Shown: positions 9,484 through 19,528, numbered from the stretch's first letter. The stretch: DNA of 64,000 nucleotides from JAPWJZ01 sp964575605 (GCA_964575605.1 CAZNRN010000004.1:62001-126000); one strand, 5' to 3'. The notes: a model not told the origin generated them from the letters alone. A program made the numbers and translations.

Positions 9484-10965
9484 ATGGCTGAAGCCGCAAA
9501 AGACCTGAAAAAGAATTCCAAGACGGCGATTACGCCCACGCGGGATGAAAACTTCCCCGAATGGTACCAGAATGTGATCAAGGCCGCCGACATGGCCGAA
9601 AACGCCCCCGTGCGCGGCTGCATGATCATCAAGCCTTATGGCTTCGCGGTATGGGAGAACATCCAGAAGCATTTCGACAAAATGATCAAGGCGGAAGAGG
9701 TGCAGAACGCCTACTTCCCCCTGCTGATCCCCATGAGCTATATCGCCAAGGAAGCCGACCACATCGACGGCTTCGCCAAGGAATGCGCTGTCGTCACGCA
9801 TCACCGTTTGTCGAAAAACGAAAAAGGCGAACTGGGCCCCGATAAGGATTCCGTGCTGACAGAACCCATGATCATCCGCCCCACCTCGGAAACCATCATC
9901 GGCGAGTCGATGAAAAACTGGGTGCAGTCGTATCGCGACCTGCCGCTGAAGCTGAACCAGTGGTGCAACGTGATGCGCTGGGAAATGCGCCCGCGCATCT
10001 TCCTGCGCACGACCGAATTCCTTTGGCAGGAAGGCCACAATGCCTTCGCCACGGCGGAGGAAGCGGATAAAGACGCCCGCCGCATGCTCGATGTATACGC
10101 CGACTTCATCGAGAACTACCTCGCCGTGCCGGTCATCCCGGGCAGCAAGACGCCGGATGAACGTTTCCCCGGCGCTATCGAAACCTATACTGTCGAAGCT
10201 TTCATGCAGGACGGCAAGGCGTTGCAGAGTGCGACCTCGCACAACCTTGGTCAGACTTTTGCGCATTCGTCCGACATCAAATACCTTGCCAGCGACGGCG
10301 TCTTGAAACATGCCTGGACGACCAGCTGGGGAATGTCGACCCGCACCATCGGCGGGCTTATCATGGTGCATGGCGACGACGACGGCATGGTGATGCCACC
10401 CAAAATCGCGCCCTATCAGGTTGTTATCCTGCCCTTTATCAAGGATGATGCCGACAAGGCGAAAATCCTCGAGTTCTGCGAGAAGGTCAAAAAGGACCTC
10501 ATTGCCAAGGACATCTCTGTGCAGGTGGATAAATCCGATGCGCGTTCGTCCGACAAAATGTGGTCGGCCATCAAGAAGGGTGTCCCTGTACGTCTTGAAA
10601 TCGGCGCGCGCGAGATCGAGGAAGGCCAGCTGGTCTTTACCCGCCGCGACCTTGGTAAAGACGGCAAGGTGAAGGTTTCCGTGGCCGAATGCGCCGCCAA
10701 AATCGGCGAAGCTCTAGAGGCCATGCAGAAAGACCTGTTGGCCAAAGCGCGCGAACGCATGGCCGGCATGGTTAAGGAAGTGAAGACGCTGAAAGAAGTC
10801 CGCGAGTTCTTCGCCGCCGAGCAGCAGGGCGGGGTCAAGATCGATTACAGCCTGCTTAAGGACAGCGCCGAATGGGCTGCCATTAAAGGCGAGTTTGCCG
10901 TTACCACCCGTTGCCTGCCTTTTGCCGATGGCGGTACCAAGGTTATCCTCGCGAAAGCCTATTAA
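9484..10965 (+). CDS. proS: Prolyl-tRNA synthetase, archaeal/eukaryal type (ProS type 3)
   Basis: This enzyme charges tRNA-Pro with proline. The 493-residue protein has the class II motifs in the short ProRS architecture: motif 1 region IRPTSET, motif 2 RWEMRPRIFLRTTEFLWQEG and motif 3 GLIMVHGDDDGMVMPP. It lacks the bacterial editing insertion and ends in a tyrosine (ILAKAY), a hallmark of the archaeal/eukaryal type. The C-terminal domain usually holds a four-cysteine zinc site; here only one cysteine remains in the last 100 residues (TTRCLPF), so the zinc site seems lost. Its stop overlaps the lolC start (TAATG). Confidence 0.94.
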   Translation: MAEAAKDLKKNSKTAITPTRDENFPEWYQNVIKAADMAENAPVRGCMIIKPYGFAVWENIQKHFDKMIKAEEVQNAYFPLLIPMSYIAKEADHIDGFAKECAVVTHHRLSKNEKGELGPDKDSVLTEPMIIRPTSETIIGESMKNWVQSYRDLPLKLNQWCNVMRWEMRPRIFLRTTEFLWQEGHNAFATAEEADKDARRMLDVYADFIENYLAVPVIPGSKTPDERFPGAIETYTVEAFMQDGKALQSATSHNLGQTFAHSSDIKYLASDGVLKHAWTTSWGMSTRTIGGLIMVHGDDDGMVMPPKIAPYQVVILPFIKDDADKAKILEFCEKVKKDLIAKDISVQVDKSDARSSDKMWSAIKKGVPVRLEIGAREIEEGQLVFTRRDLGKDGKVKVSVAECAAKIGEALEAMQKDLLAKARERMAGMVKEVKTLKEVREFFAAEQQGGVKIDYSLLKDSAEWAAIKGEFAVTTRCLPFADGGTKVILAKAY

Positions 10966-12233
10966 TGTCCTTCGCCTTCGAAAAAATGGTGGCGGGCCGC
11001 TACCTGCGTTCCAAGCGCAGGGAGGGCTTTATTTCCGTCATCGTCGTTTTTTCCTTCCTCGGCATTATGCTGGGCGTGGCGACGTTGATTATCGTCATGT
11101 CTGTCATGAACGGGTTTCGCGAAGAACTGATCGGCAAAATCCTCGGCATCAACGGTCACATCAACGTCTACAGCCGTTCGGGGCCGATGTTCCCGTATGA
11201 CCCTCTGGTGCAGCGCTTGACGAAAATCGAGGGCGTTCAGACGGCTATGCCAACCGTCGAGGGGCAGGCATTGATGAGCATCGAAGGCGGTGCGGGGGGC
11301 ATCGTTATCCGTGGCCTTATCCCTGCCGATTTCCACCTGAAATTCGACAGCTTTTATCCGCAAAAGGAGAACCCGTCGGCTATCGTAGCGCAGTTGCATC
11401 GCGAGGATTCTTTCGGTGGCGAAAACGTTGCCATCGGCACCGCCATGGCTGAACGCATGCGCCTGAGCCCAGGGGACCAAGTGACGCTGATAGCTCCACG
11501 CCCGCGCGCAACACCTTTCGGTTCGATGCCGGTCAAGAAGACCGTTATCGTTGGCAGCATTTTCGATGTCGGCATGTATGAATACAATAACAATTTCATC
11601 TTCATGCCCATGGATATGGCGCAGGCCTTTTTCGACATGGGCGAAGGCGTAGGCGCTATCGAGGTGCGCGCGAAAAGCCTGCAGGAAATCGATCAGGTAA
11701 AAGCGGCGGTGGATAACGAAGTGAACGGCGAATATGTTGTCGCAGACTGGCGTAACAACAACGCCAGCCTCGCCAGCGCGCTCGAAGTCGAGCGGAACGT
11801 GATGTTCCTGATTTTGACGCTCATGATCATTATCGCGGCTTTCAACATTATCTCCAGCCTGATCATGCTGGTGAAGGATAAATCGCGCGATATCGCCATT
11901 TTGCGTACCATGGGCGCGACCCGCCAGAACATCATTCGCATCTTCTTCATCACCGGCACGACCATCGGCATCGGCGGCACGGCTGCGGGGGCGGCGCTTG
12001 GCATATCCTTTGCCGCTAATATCGAGGCCATCCGCCAGTGGCTGCAAAGCATGACGGGCGTGACGCTTTTCGACCCGACGATTTATTTCCTGTCGCAAAT
12101 GCCCGTAAAGCTGAACGTGCATGAGGTCGGCGGGATTGTCGTGATGGCGCTGGTCATCGTTTTCCTCTTCACTATCTACCCGGCCTGGCGCGCGGCCAAG
12201 CTTGATCCGGTGGAGGCGTTGCGCCGTGAGTAA
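10965..12233 (+). CDS. lolC: Lipoprotein-releasing ABC transporter permease LolC/LolE
   Basis: This is a 422-residue inner-membrane permease that, with LolD, extracts outer-membrane lipoproteins and hands them to LolA. It has an N-terminal helix (ISVIVVFSFLGIMLGVATLI), a large periplasmic MacB-like domain, and three C-terminal helices with the FtsX fold. The start is ATG at 10965, which overlaps the proS stop; an upstream frame extension to 10911 lies inside proS. A single permease gene precedes lolD, which suggests a homodimeric (LolF-like) or LolC-only transporter. Confidence 0.93.
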   Translation: MSFAFEKMVAGRYLRSKRREGFISVIVVFSFLGIMLGVATLIIVMSVMNGFREELIGKILGINGHINVYSRSGPMFPYDPLVQRLTKIEGVQTAMPTVEGQALMSIEGGAGGIVIRGLIPADFHLKFDSFYPQKENPSAIVAQLHREDSFGGENVAIGTAMAERMRLSPGDQVTLIAPRPRATPFGSMPVKKTVIVGSIFDVGMYEYNNNFIFMPMDMAQAFFDMGEGVGAIEVRAKSLQEIDQVKAAVDNEVNGEYVVADWRNNNASLASALEVERNVMFLILTLMIIIAAFNIISSLIMLVKDKSRDIAILRTMGATRQNIIRIFFITGTTIGIGGTAAGAALGISFAANIEAIRQWLQSMTGVTLFDPTIYFLSQMPVKLNVHEVGGIVVMALVIVFLFTIYPAWRAAKLDPVEALRRE

Positions 12234-12894
12234 CGTACTCGAACTGAAAAACATCAAGCGCCATTTCGAGCAGGGCGGGCAGGTCTTGAACGTCCTGAGT
12301 GGCGTCAACATGGCCATCAAACGCGGCGAAGTCGTCGCGCTGCTGGGCCCTAGCGGTTCGGGCAAGACGACGTTGTTGCAAATCGCGGGCTTGCTTGAAA
12401 AGCCCGACAGCGGCGATGTCATTGTCAATGGCAGCAAGGTCGAAAGCTTCGGCGACGAAAACCGCACGGCGCTGCGCCGCACGCAGATCGGCTTCGTCTA
12501 CCAATTCCACAATTTGCTGCCCGATTTTACGGCGCTCGAAAACCTGATGCTGCCACAGTTTATCGCAGGCGTCGGCAAAGACGCCGCTAAAAAACGGGCT
12601 ACAGAACTCCTGGACAGCGTCGGCCTGTCAAAACGCATGACGCATTTCCCCTCGCAGCTGTCAGGCGGGGAGCAGCAGCGCGTCGCCATTGTCCGCGGAT
12701 TGGTAAATAAACCCGGATTGCTGCTGGCCGACGAGCCCACTGGCAACCTCGATCCCCGCACGGCAGATGATGTCTTCCAGATGATGATGAAAACCATCCG
12801 CGAGCAAAACAGCGGCGCGCTTATCGTCACTCACAACCACGAGCTGGCGAAGAAGATGGACAGGGTGCTGCAGCTGAAGGACGGTGCGGTTTAA
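12226..12894 (+). CDS. lolD: Lipoprotein-releasing ABC transporter ATP-binding protein LolD
   Basis: This is the 222-residue ATPase subunit of the lipoprotein export complex. Walker A GPSGSGKT lies at residues 41-48, the ABC signature LSGGE at 145-149 and Walker B LLLADE at 165-170, followed by PTGNLD. A GTG start at 12226 is preferred: it has a GGAGG ribosome-binding site 9 bases upstream and overlaps the lolC stop. Longer frames starting at 12202 are unlikely. The stop shares a TTAA tetramer with the convergent gene at 12891. Confidence 0.94.
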   Translation: MSNVLELKNIKRHFEQGGQVLNVLSGVNMAIKRGEVVALLGPSGSGKTTLLQIAGLLEKPDSGDVIVNGSKVESFGDENRTALRRTQIGFVYQFHNLLPDFTALENLMLPQFIAGVGKDAAKKRATELLDSVGLSKRMTHFPSQLSGGEQQRVAIVRGLVNKPGLLLADEPTGNLDPRTADDVFQMMMKTIREQNSGALIVTHNHELAKKMDRVLQLKDGAV

Positions 12895-13520
12895 GGCTTG
12901 CGCACTTTCACAGGGGCAATCGGCTTCTGGATGGCGTCGGGGCGCGATGCCGGCAAATCAAACTCACGCAGGGTATTCAGCGCGGCGCAGGCGGCAGCGG
13001 TTTCGATGATGCAGGACATGAATTTCGCCTCGTCATCGGGATTGTTCAGGTCGTAGCGGTCGAAACGCGGCTCGTTCTTCAATACCTTAACCGTCCCGCC
13101 CGTCGAGCGTTCGGTCTTGTACCAAAACTCTTCGCTGTCCAGCACCTGCAGGGGCAGGGGCTTGTTAAGGTTGTCGCGGTAGCAGTCGATTTTACAATCG
13201 CCATGCAGGCGCACCAGAAATTTCGCGTCATAGACCGTCAAAATCGAAAACTGCTGCGGTTCCGCGCCCGTGCGCTGTAGCAGGTTGAGCGCACGTAAGC
13301 TGCTGAAGCTGGCGAACTCGACGCCCACGGCGTCATGGCCTTCTTCCTGGAAGCGCGTCACAATCTCGTTCAGGCGCGCGAGGGTGGGGCGCAGCGGGGC
13401 CAGCGCCTCGGTATTGCGCGCGGCCAGTTCCTTGAACTGCTGTGTCAGGCTGGTATCGGTGGCAGCGGGAATGCCGCTGCCTTCCGGCCTGTCTTCCATG
13501 TCCTTGAGCTTAATGGTCAT
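12891..13520 (-). CDS. Hypothetical protein
   Basis: This is a 209-residue cytoplasmic protein of unknown family. Residues about 20-60 look helical, and the middle (SILTVYDAKFLVRLHGDCKIDCYRDN) looks like a beta-rich core. No signal peptide, membrane helix or catalytic motif is visible. It is convergent with lolD, with overlapping stops, and divergent from dnaE, leaving a 137-base shared upstream region. Confidence 0.65.
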   Translation of the reverse strand: MTIKLKDMEDRPEGSGIPAATDTSLTQQFKELAARNTEALAPLRPTLARLNEIVTRFQEEGHDAVGVEFASFSSLRALNLLQRTGAEPQQFSILTVYDAKFLVRLHGDCKIDCYRDNLNKPLPLQVLDSEEFWYKTERSTGGTVKVLKNEPRFDRYDLNNPDDEAKFMSCIIETAAACAALNTLREFDLPASRPDAIQKPIAPVKVRKP

Positions 13521-13657
13521 TTTGCGGGTCTTTTTCTGTAAAGGATGCGGTGATTTTATCAGGGCGAAACGTTATGTCAAGGCTTTGATTTTTCAGAAAA
13601 AACTATTGAATTTCAACGGCTTTCTATGCCATTTTAGGGCACAAAAGCAGCAACGAC

Positions 13658-16600
13658 ATGACAGACAACGCCGTCCCGTTCATCCATTTGCGCGTCCATT
13701 CGGCCTATTCGCTGGCCGAGGGCGCGATCAAGCTGAAAGATCTTGTGCCGTTATCAAAGGCGCTTGGGATGCCCGCTGTGGCCGTGACGGATACCGGCAA
13801 CCTCTTCGGTGCGCTCGAATTCTCCGTGACGGCGATGAAGGAGGGCATCCAGCCTATAATCGGCTGCCAGTTATGGGTGGAAAAACCCGAACAAGTCGAC
13901 CAGAAAAACCGCAAGGTTGAAATGCCCGACCAGCTGGTTTTGCTCGCCAAGGACGAAAAGGGCTACAAAAACCTGATGAAGCTGACCAGCAAAAGCTTCC
14001 TCGAGCCCCTGGAACATGCCGAGAAGCCCGCCGTCAGCTGGGCGGATGTGGAGAAATGGTCTGAGGGCCTGATAGCCCTGACCGCCGGCACCAAGGGTTG
14101 CGTCGGCCGCATGCTGATGGAAAACCGCGCGGCGGAAGCCGAAAAGATGCTGCTGCAGCTGCATAAAATTTACGGCGACAGGCTTTACGTCGAGCTGGAA
14201 CGTCACGGCACCGCCGACGAAGTCGCGATCGAAGACGGGCTGCTCGACCTCGCGTACAAGCACAACGTTCCGATTGTCGCCACCAACAACTGCTATTTCG
14301 CTGACCCGGAGATGTACGAGGCACATGACGCCTTCCTTTGCATCGCCGAGGGCGCTTTCGTGCAGGACACCAACCGCCGCAAGGTGACGACCGAGCATTA
14401 CTTCAAATCCGCCCAGCAGATGGCAGAGTTGTTCAAGGACCTGCCCGAGGCGCTTGAGAACACGGTCGCAATCGCAAAGCGTTGCACTCATACGCTGAAA
14501 GAAGTGAAGCCCATGCTGCCGCGCTTCGTCACCGAAGCGGGGCGGACGGAGGAAGAGGAGCTGCGCGACCGCGCTTCAAAAGGTCTCGAATGGCGCCTGA
14601 ATAATTACGTTTTCAAGGAAGGCTGGGACGACGCAAAACGCGCCGAGGTTAAGAAGCAGTATTTCGACCGCCTGGAATACGAAATTGGCGTGATTTCGAA
14701 AATGGGCTTCCCCGGCTACTTCCTGATCGTCTCCGACTTCATCCAGTGGGCGAAAGATCACAATATCCCCGTCGGGCCTGGCCGTGGTTCGGGCGCGGGT
14801 TCCGTCGTCGCCTGGTCGACAAAGATCACCGACTTGGACCCCATCGAATGCCAGCTGCTGTTCGAGCGCTTCCTGAACCCCGAACGCGTCAGCATGCCCG
14901 ACTTCGATATCGACTTCTGCCAGGAACGCCGCGACGAAGTCATCAATTACGTGCGCGACAAATACGGGCACGACAGCGTAGCGCAGATTATCACCTTCGG
15001 TAAGCTGCAGGCGCGCGCCGTGGTGCGCGACGTGGGACGCGTATTGCAAATGACCTATGGCCAGGTCGACAAGATCGCCAAGCTAGTGCCCCAGAACCCG
15101 GCCAACCCCATCAGCCTTGAAGAAGCGCTCGAGACCGAGCCGCTGCTGCAGGAGGCGCGCGACACCGACGAGCAGGTTAAAAAGCTGATCGACGTCGCGC
15201 TGAAGCTGGAGGGATTGTACCGCCATGCCTCGACGCACGCGGCGGGCGTCGTGATCGGCGACAAGCGCCTGGATGAAATCGTTCCGCTCTACCGCGATCC
15301 TGGTTCAACCATCGCGGCAACACAGTTCAACATGAAAGACGTCGAAAAGGCGGGGCTGGTCAAGTTCGACTTCCTTGGTCTCAAAACGATGACGGTCATC
15401 AACGACGCGGTGAAGCTGATCAAGCAAACGACGGGCCTCGACCTCGACCCGCTGAAATTCCCGATGGACGACAAGGCGACTTTCAGCCTGCTGGCCAAGG
15501 GCGACTGTTCTGCCGTCTTCCAGCTTGAAAGCGCGGGCATGCGCGACCTGTGCAAGCAGATGAACGTCAAGAACTTCGAGGAGATTTCCGCTATCGTGGC
15601 CCTGTTCCGGCCGGGCCCGATGGAAAACATCCCGAAGTATATTGCAAACCTGTCGGGTAAAGAAGAAATCCAGTACATGCACCCGCTGCTGGAGCCTGTG
15701 CTGAAAGACACCTACGGCGTCATGATCTATCAGGAACAGGTCATGGCGGCTGCGCAGATCCTGGCGGGCTATACACTGGGCGGCGCCGACCTGCTGCGCC
15801 GCGCCATGGGTAAAAAGATCAAGGCTGAGATGGACGCGCAGCGCGCGATTTTCGTCGAGGGTTGCCAGAAGACGCATAATATTTCCAGCGAAATGGCATC
15901 GGGCATCTTCGACCAGATCGCCAAATTCGCGGATTACGGCTTTAACAAGGCGCACTCGGCCGCCTACGGTCTTATCGCCTATCATACGGCATACCTGAAG
16001 GCCAATTATCCCGTCGAATTCATGGCCGCGACCATGACACAGGATATGAGCAACACGGACAAGCTGGCCGTGCTGCGGCAGGAACTGAACAAGATGAAAA
16101 TCATCCTGCTTCCGCCGGATGTCAACAAATCGCTGCCGCGTTTTTCGGTTGAATTGCTCCCGGACGGTAAAAAAGCTATCCGCTACGCGCTTGCCGCCCT
16201 GAAGGGCGTGGGCGAGGAAGCTATGAAACGCGTGGTGGCGGAGCGCGACAAGAACGGGGCTTTTAAAAACGTCTATGATTTCTGTCGCCGCCTCGACACC
16301 AAAGTCATCAACAAGCGCCAGATGGAATCGCTGGCGGCTGCCGGCGCTTTCGACGCCATGCATGAAAACCGCGCCGAAATGCTGGCGTCCTGCGAAACGC
16401 TGCTGCGCTATGCCGCAGCGCATGCCGACGAGAAGGCCAGCGGGCAGGAAAGCCTATTCGGCGGTGGTGGTAACGCGCTGCCCGAGCCGCCGATCGCAAA
16501 AGCCGACAAGTGGGAACCTCTGGAAAAGCTGCGGCATGAATTCGACGCCGTGGGCTTCTACCTGTCAGCACACCCGCTGGACAACATGACGACGCAGCTG

Positions 16601-17146
16601 GAACGCCTGCGCGTCGTACCCTCGACGCAGGTGCAGGGCGCGTTGCAGCAAAGCCCCACCAACCGGCTGCGCATGGCGGGCATTGTGGTGCGTAAGCAGG
16701 AACGCACCTCGCAAAAAGGAAACCGCTTCGCGTTCGTTTCCGTCTCCGACCCCTATGGCGTTTTCGAGATGATGGTCTTTTCAGACCTGTTGAACGCCAG
16801 CCGTGAATTGCTGGAAGCTGGAACCCCCATTTTGTTATCGGTGGATGTTGACCGTAAGCCTGATTCAGACGAATTGCGCTTCCTTGCGCAAAGCATCGAG
16901 CCGCTTACGCAGGCTGTGCAAAACGTAACGCAGCAACTGCATATCACCGTTGAAACCCCCGCCGCCATGGCGCAGATTAAAAACATTCTGCAACAGGGCG
17001 GGCAGGGGCGGGTGAGGGTTCATCTGATCATGGATGCAGCGGGCCGCACGGCCACCTTAGAAATTCCGGGCGGCTATAACGTGAAGGAAGACACCCCTCG
17101 CGCGTTGCGCGCCATTAAAGGCGTCAGCAACGTACGGGAACTGTAG
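13658..17146 (+). CDS. dnaE: DNA polymerase III subunit alpha
   Basis: This is the replicative DNA polymerase catalytic subunit, with 1162 residues, normal for DnaE1. It has an N-terminal PHP domain (FIHLRVHSAYSLAEGAIK from residue 6), then the palm domain with the metal-binding pair in MPDFDIDFC (Asp417 and Asp419), fingers, a helix-hairpin-helix region and a C-terminal OB fold near GIVVRKQERTSQKGNRFAF. The gene is single, with the gene order lolD-dnaE typical of alphaproteobacteria. It is probably expressed from its own promoter in the 13521-13657 gap, where I could not place a convincing -35/-10 pair. Confidence 0.97.
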   Translation: MTDNAVPFIHLRVHSAYSLAEGAIKLKDLVPLSKALGMPAVAVTDTGNLFGALEFSVTAMKEGIQPIIGCQLWVEKPEQVDQKNRKVEMPDQLVLLAKDEKGYKNLMKLTSKSFLEPLEHAEKPAVSWADVEKWSEGLIALTAGTKGCVGRMLMENRAAEAEKMLLQLHKIYGDRLYVELERHGTADEVAIEDGLLDLAYKHNVPIVATNNCYFADPEMYEAHDAFLCIAEGAFVQDTNRRKVTTEHYFKSAQQMAELFKDLPEALENTVAIAKRCTHTLKEVKPMLPRFVTEAGRTEEEELRDRASKGLEWRLNNYVFKEGWDDAKRAEVKKQYFDRLEYEIGVISKMGFPGYFLIVSDFIQWAKDHNIPVGPGRGSGAGSVVAWSTKITDLDPIECQLLFERFLNPERVSMPDFDIDFCQERRDEVINYVRDKYGHDSVAQIITFGKLQARAVVRDVGRVLQMTYGQVDKIAKLVPQNPANPISLEEALETEPLLQEARDTDEQVKKLIDVALKLEGLYRHASTHAAGVVIGDKRLDEIVPLYRDPGSTIAATQFNMKDVEKAGLVKFDFLGLKTMTVINDAVKLIKQTTGLDLDPLKFPMDDKATFSLLAKGDCSAVFQLESAGMRDLCKQMNVKNFEEISAIVALFRPGPMENIPKYIANLSGKEEIQYMHPLLEPVLKDTYGVMIYQEQVMAAAQILAGYTLGGADLLRRAMGKKIKAEMDAQRAIFVEGCQKTHNISSEMASGIFDQIAKFADYGFNKAHSAAYGLIAYHTAYLKANYPVEFMAATMTQDMSNTDKLAVLRQELNKMKIILLPPDVNKSLPRFSVELLPDGKKAIRYALAALKGVGEEAMKRVVAERDKNGAFKNVYDFCRRLDTKVINKRQMESLAAAGAFDAMHENRAEMLASCETLLRYAAAHADEKASGQESLFGGGGNALPEPPIAKADKWEPLEKLRHEFDAVGFYLSAHPLDNMTTQLERLRVVPSTQVQGALQQSPTNRLRMAGIVVRKQERTSQKGNRFAFVSVSDPYGVFEMMVFSDLLNASRELLEAGTPILLSVDVDRKPDSDELRFLAQSIEPLTQAVQNVTQQLHITVETPAAMAQIKNILQQGGQGRVRVHLIMDAAGRTATLEIPGGYNVKEDTPRALRAIKGVSNVREL

Positions 17147-17149
17147 TTT

Positions 17150-18334
17150 TTAAGGGTTCACTGCGTTGTGCGTGACCGTCACGCTGCCGCCCTGCGTATT
17201 GCCGGCAGGGCCCGTGTGATCGCGGGTGACAGTCTTGGACGTCGGGTCCCATGACATATTCCATTCCGACGACTTGCCGTTTTCGCCCGTTACAGTGGTG
17301 TTGCCCTTCACGACTCCGTCTTCTTTCGAAACGGACTGTTGCGTTGTCCAGCCTGCATCCTTGCCGTTCGAATTAGTCACAGTGTTCTGGCGCGTGACCG
17401 TGCCGCTGTCGTAGCTGACCTGCTGCTGGTAAGTGCCGGTTTTTCCATTCTGCGTCGTATAGGTGCCCGTTCGGTTGCCGTCACCGGGCGTACTGTCGCC
17501 CTGCAGGGTGTAACCGCTGGTATTTCCATTCGGGCCAGTATAGGTTTTTGTCAGCGTGTGGTCTTCGGCATTCACGGCGGTCGATTTCGAATAGCTCTTG
17601 CCGTTTTCACCCGTCACTGTCTTGCTGCCAGTGACAGTGCCGTTTTCATGTGTCACGGAATTCTGCGTCGTCCAGCTGGTGCTCTTGCCGTCGGCGTTGG
17701 TGGCTGTGGTGTTGCGGGTCGAGCTGCCGTTGCCGCGTTCATAACTTTGTTCCCATGTGCCGTCGCCATTGTGCTGGGTTGTGTAAGTGCCGCCCCTTGT
17801 GCCGGAAACGACATCGGGGTCCGAGGCGCCTGCGATGGCATCGGCATCAGCATCAGGGGTTTGCGGCGCTGCCATGCGTCCTGTTTCAGTGGCGGCGTTT
17901 GCGGTCGACGGGGTTTTTTGGTTTTTGGCAGCTTTATATTGTTCCATTTTTGCCCGCCAGCCTTGCTGTTGTTCCCCGGTGGCGGCTTTGTTTTCGCCTT
18001 GCGCGTCACGGGATTGCTGCAGCTTCTCGCGCCATGCGCCACGGCCCTCTGCCGCTGTACCGTCGGCGTTTTCGGATTTCAGGCGCTCGCGCCAGCCACC
18101 GCCTTCACCATTCTGGCGGCTTTCCAGTTTTTCGCGCCATGCGCCGCGGTTTTCACCGCCGCGGGCTTTCCATTCGCCGGAAGCCGCCGCGCGGTTCTGG
18201 CCCCAACTACTGCCGCCGTTGCCGCGCTTGCCCCATGCGTAGGCATCCGATGAAAAGGCGGTTGCAGCCAAAAGTCCCAGTGCAATAACAGAAACGCGCA
18301 GGAACAGTTGCGGGGAGGGGGTGCGGTCAGCCAT
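17150..18334 (-). CDS. Secreted protein with WREKL-type and tandem beta-type repeats
   Basis: This is a 394-residue exported protein with a signal peptide (cleavage likely after SDAYA near residue 33). Residues about 50-140 hold four spaced copies of a short charged repeat (AWREKLES, GWRERLKS, AWREKLQQ, GWRAKMEQ). Residues about 180-394 are two tandem units of about 100 residues rich in Thr, Asn and Gly. Both contain TYTTQ, WTTQxSV, TVTGENGKS and TGPxGNT, suggesting an elongated beta structure such as a surface or matrix protein. It is convergent with dnaE, whose stop is 4 bases away. No known family was recognised. Confidence 0.7.
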   Translation of the reverse strand: MADRTPSPQLFLRVSVIALGLLAATAFSSDAYAWGKRGNGGSSWGQNRAAASGEWKARGGENRGAWREKLESRQNGEGGGWRERLKSENADGTAAEGRGAWREKLQQSRDAQGENKAATGEQQQGWRAKMEQYKAAKNQKTPSTANAATETGRMAAPQTPDADADAIAGASDPDVVSGTRGGTYTTQHNGDGTWEQSYERGNGSSTRNTTATNADGKSTSWTTQNSVTHENGTVTGSKTVTGENGKSYSKSTAVNAEDHTLTKTYTGPNGNTSGYTLQGDSTPGDGNRTGTYTTQNGKTGTYQQQVSYDSGTVTRQNTVTNSNGKDAGWTTQQSVSKEDGVVKGNTTVTGENGKSSEWNMSWDPTSKTVTRDHTGPAGNTQGGSVTVTHNAVNP

Positions 18335-18544
18335 GGGGTATCTCCTGAATAAAGTTGCTTTCTGAAGAGTTATACCGGGCAGGTATGATAACCCCTGCGA
18401 AAACCAGATAACGAATAAATTCCATTATAACTGAATGAGTTAAATCGCTGGTTAATCCTATAATATTGTTACGTAAATAGCTTGACCCGCAGGTATTACA
18501 GGATTAATCTGCCTGAAATTCCCGTCTGCACAGGAGCTATTTTC

Positions 18545-19300
18545 ATGACGAAACACGTTGCAAGCAGCGATACCAAAGCGCTGACGCTGGCTTTTGAGAA
18601 AGCCGCAACACAGGAAACCAGCATTTTCCATCCTTGGCGCTATTTTGTAGCTGGTGGCGAGACGCTGCAAAAAATTCAGGACATCATCGCCGATTTTGAC
18701 ACGGTGAAACAGGGATACGAAGATCTTGCCAAACGCGCAGGAGCCAAGTCGTTTGACGGTAGCCATTTTTCTTTTGACTTCAGGGAAGAGGAAATGGTGG
18801 AGCTGACTGGGAAGGAGCGTATTGATAACAACTTTTCCGGCGGCAATGGCGGCGAGCCTTGGCAATGCGCGCGCATCGAGCGCATCCCTAACTTCGTCGT
18901 CACCAACAGTCGCGCTTTCGGCCATTTCCTTCCCGACGTTGCGACCGAGGAAGGCCGCGCGCTGCGCGACGCCTGCCGCGAAGTGAAAGAAAGGGCACAA
19001 CCCTCGGTACGTTTCGCCCGTTGGCTGGGCTGCGAGAGCCTCGAAGTTCCTGAAAACCCCGATTACCCCTATGGCACAAAAAAGAGAGTTTCCGCCACCG
19101 CGACCAAAGTAGGCGATCAATGGATTGTTGCCGTGCCCGTAGTGCCGGTACCCGAAGGCGGTTACCAGTCAAAAACCTACAGGCAGGAATGGACACTGCC
19201 GCCTGATTCAAAAGCGCTGACGGTGTCGGAATATTTCGGCCTGCTCGAAAAAGGCAACCTGTTGCAAAACAGTGCGCCGCAGCCGCCGCGTCCGAACTGA
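18545..19300 (+). CDS. Hypothetical protein
   Basis: This is a 251-residue soluble protein with no recognisable family. The start at 18545 is favoured by an AGGAG ribosome-binding site about 9 bases upstream; an in-frame start at 18482 would add 21 unlikely residues. The protein has a helical N-terminal half and a segment rich in Pro and Val (VAVPVVPVPEGGYQS) near the end. A weak promoter-like TTGACC (18482) with TAATCT 17 bases later lies upstream. It is divergent from the secreted repeat protein. Confidence 0.6.
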   Translation: MTKHVASSDTKALTLAFEKAATQETSIFHPWRYFVAGGETLQKIQDIIADFDTVKQGYEDLAKRAGAKSFDGSHFSFDFREEEMVELTGKERIDNNFSGGNGGEPWQCARIERIPNFVVTNSRAFGHFLPDVATEEGRALRDACREVKERAQPSVRFARWLGCESLEVPENPDYPYGTKKRVSATATKVGDQWIVAVPVVPVPEGGYQSKTYRQEWTLPPDSKALTVSEYFGLLEKGNLLQNSAPQPPRPN

Positions 19301-19528
19301 AATTTCAGCGTGATATCGTCCCGAACCTGTCTACCCCGGGTAATCGCCTAATTGGCTGAATGCCAGAATCGCTGGGGTACCATAAGCCTACATAGTAATA
19401 ATATGAGCATAAGTTAACTAATTGTAAACAAATGCATTAATTCATTCCATTTGACCATCAATCTATACCGTGTAAGGATTTACTTAAGCGAGTACAAAAA
19501 GACTGAAATAGCACTACGAAAGGCACAG

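Noticed and set aside
17150..18334. A CRISPR array or DNA-level tandem repeat in the repeat-protein gene
   Set aside because: The repeats are recognisable only at the protein level with diverged codons and no spacer structure.
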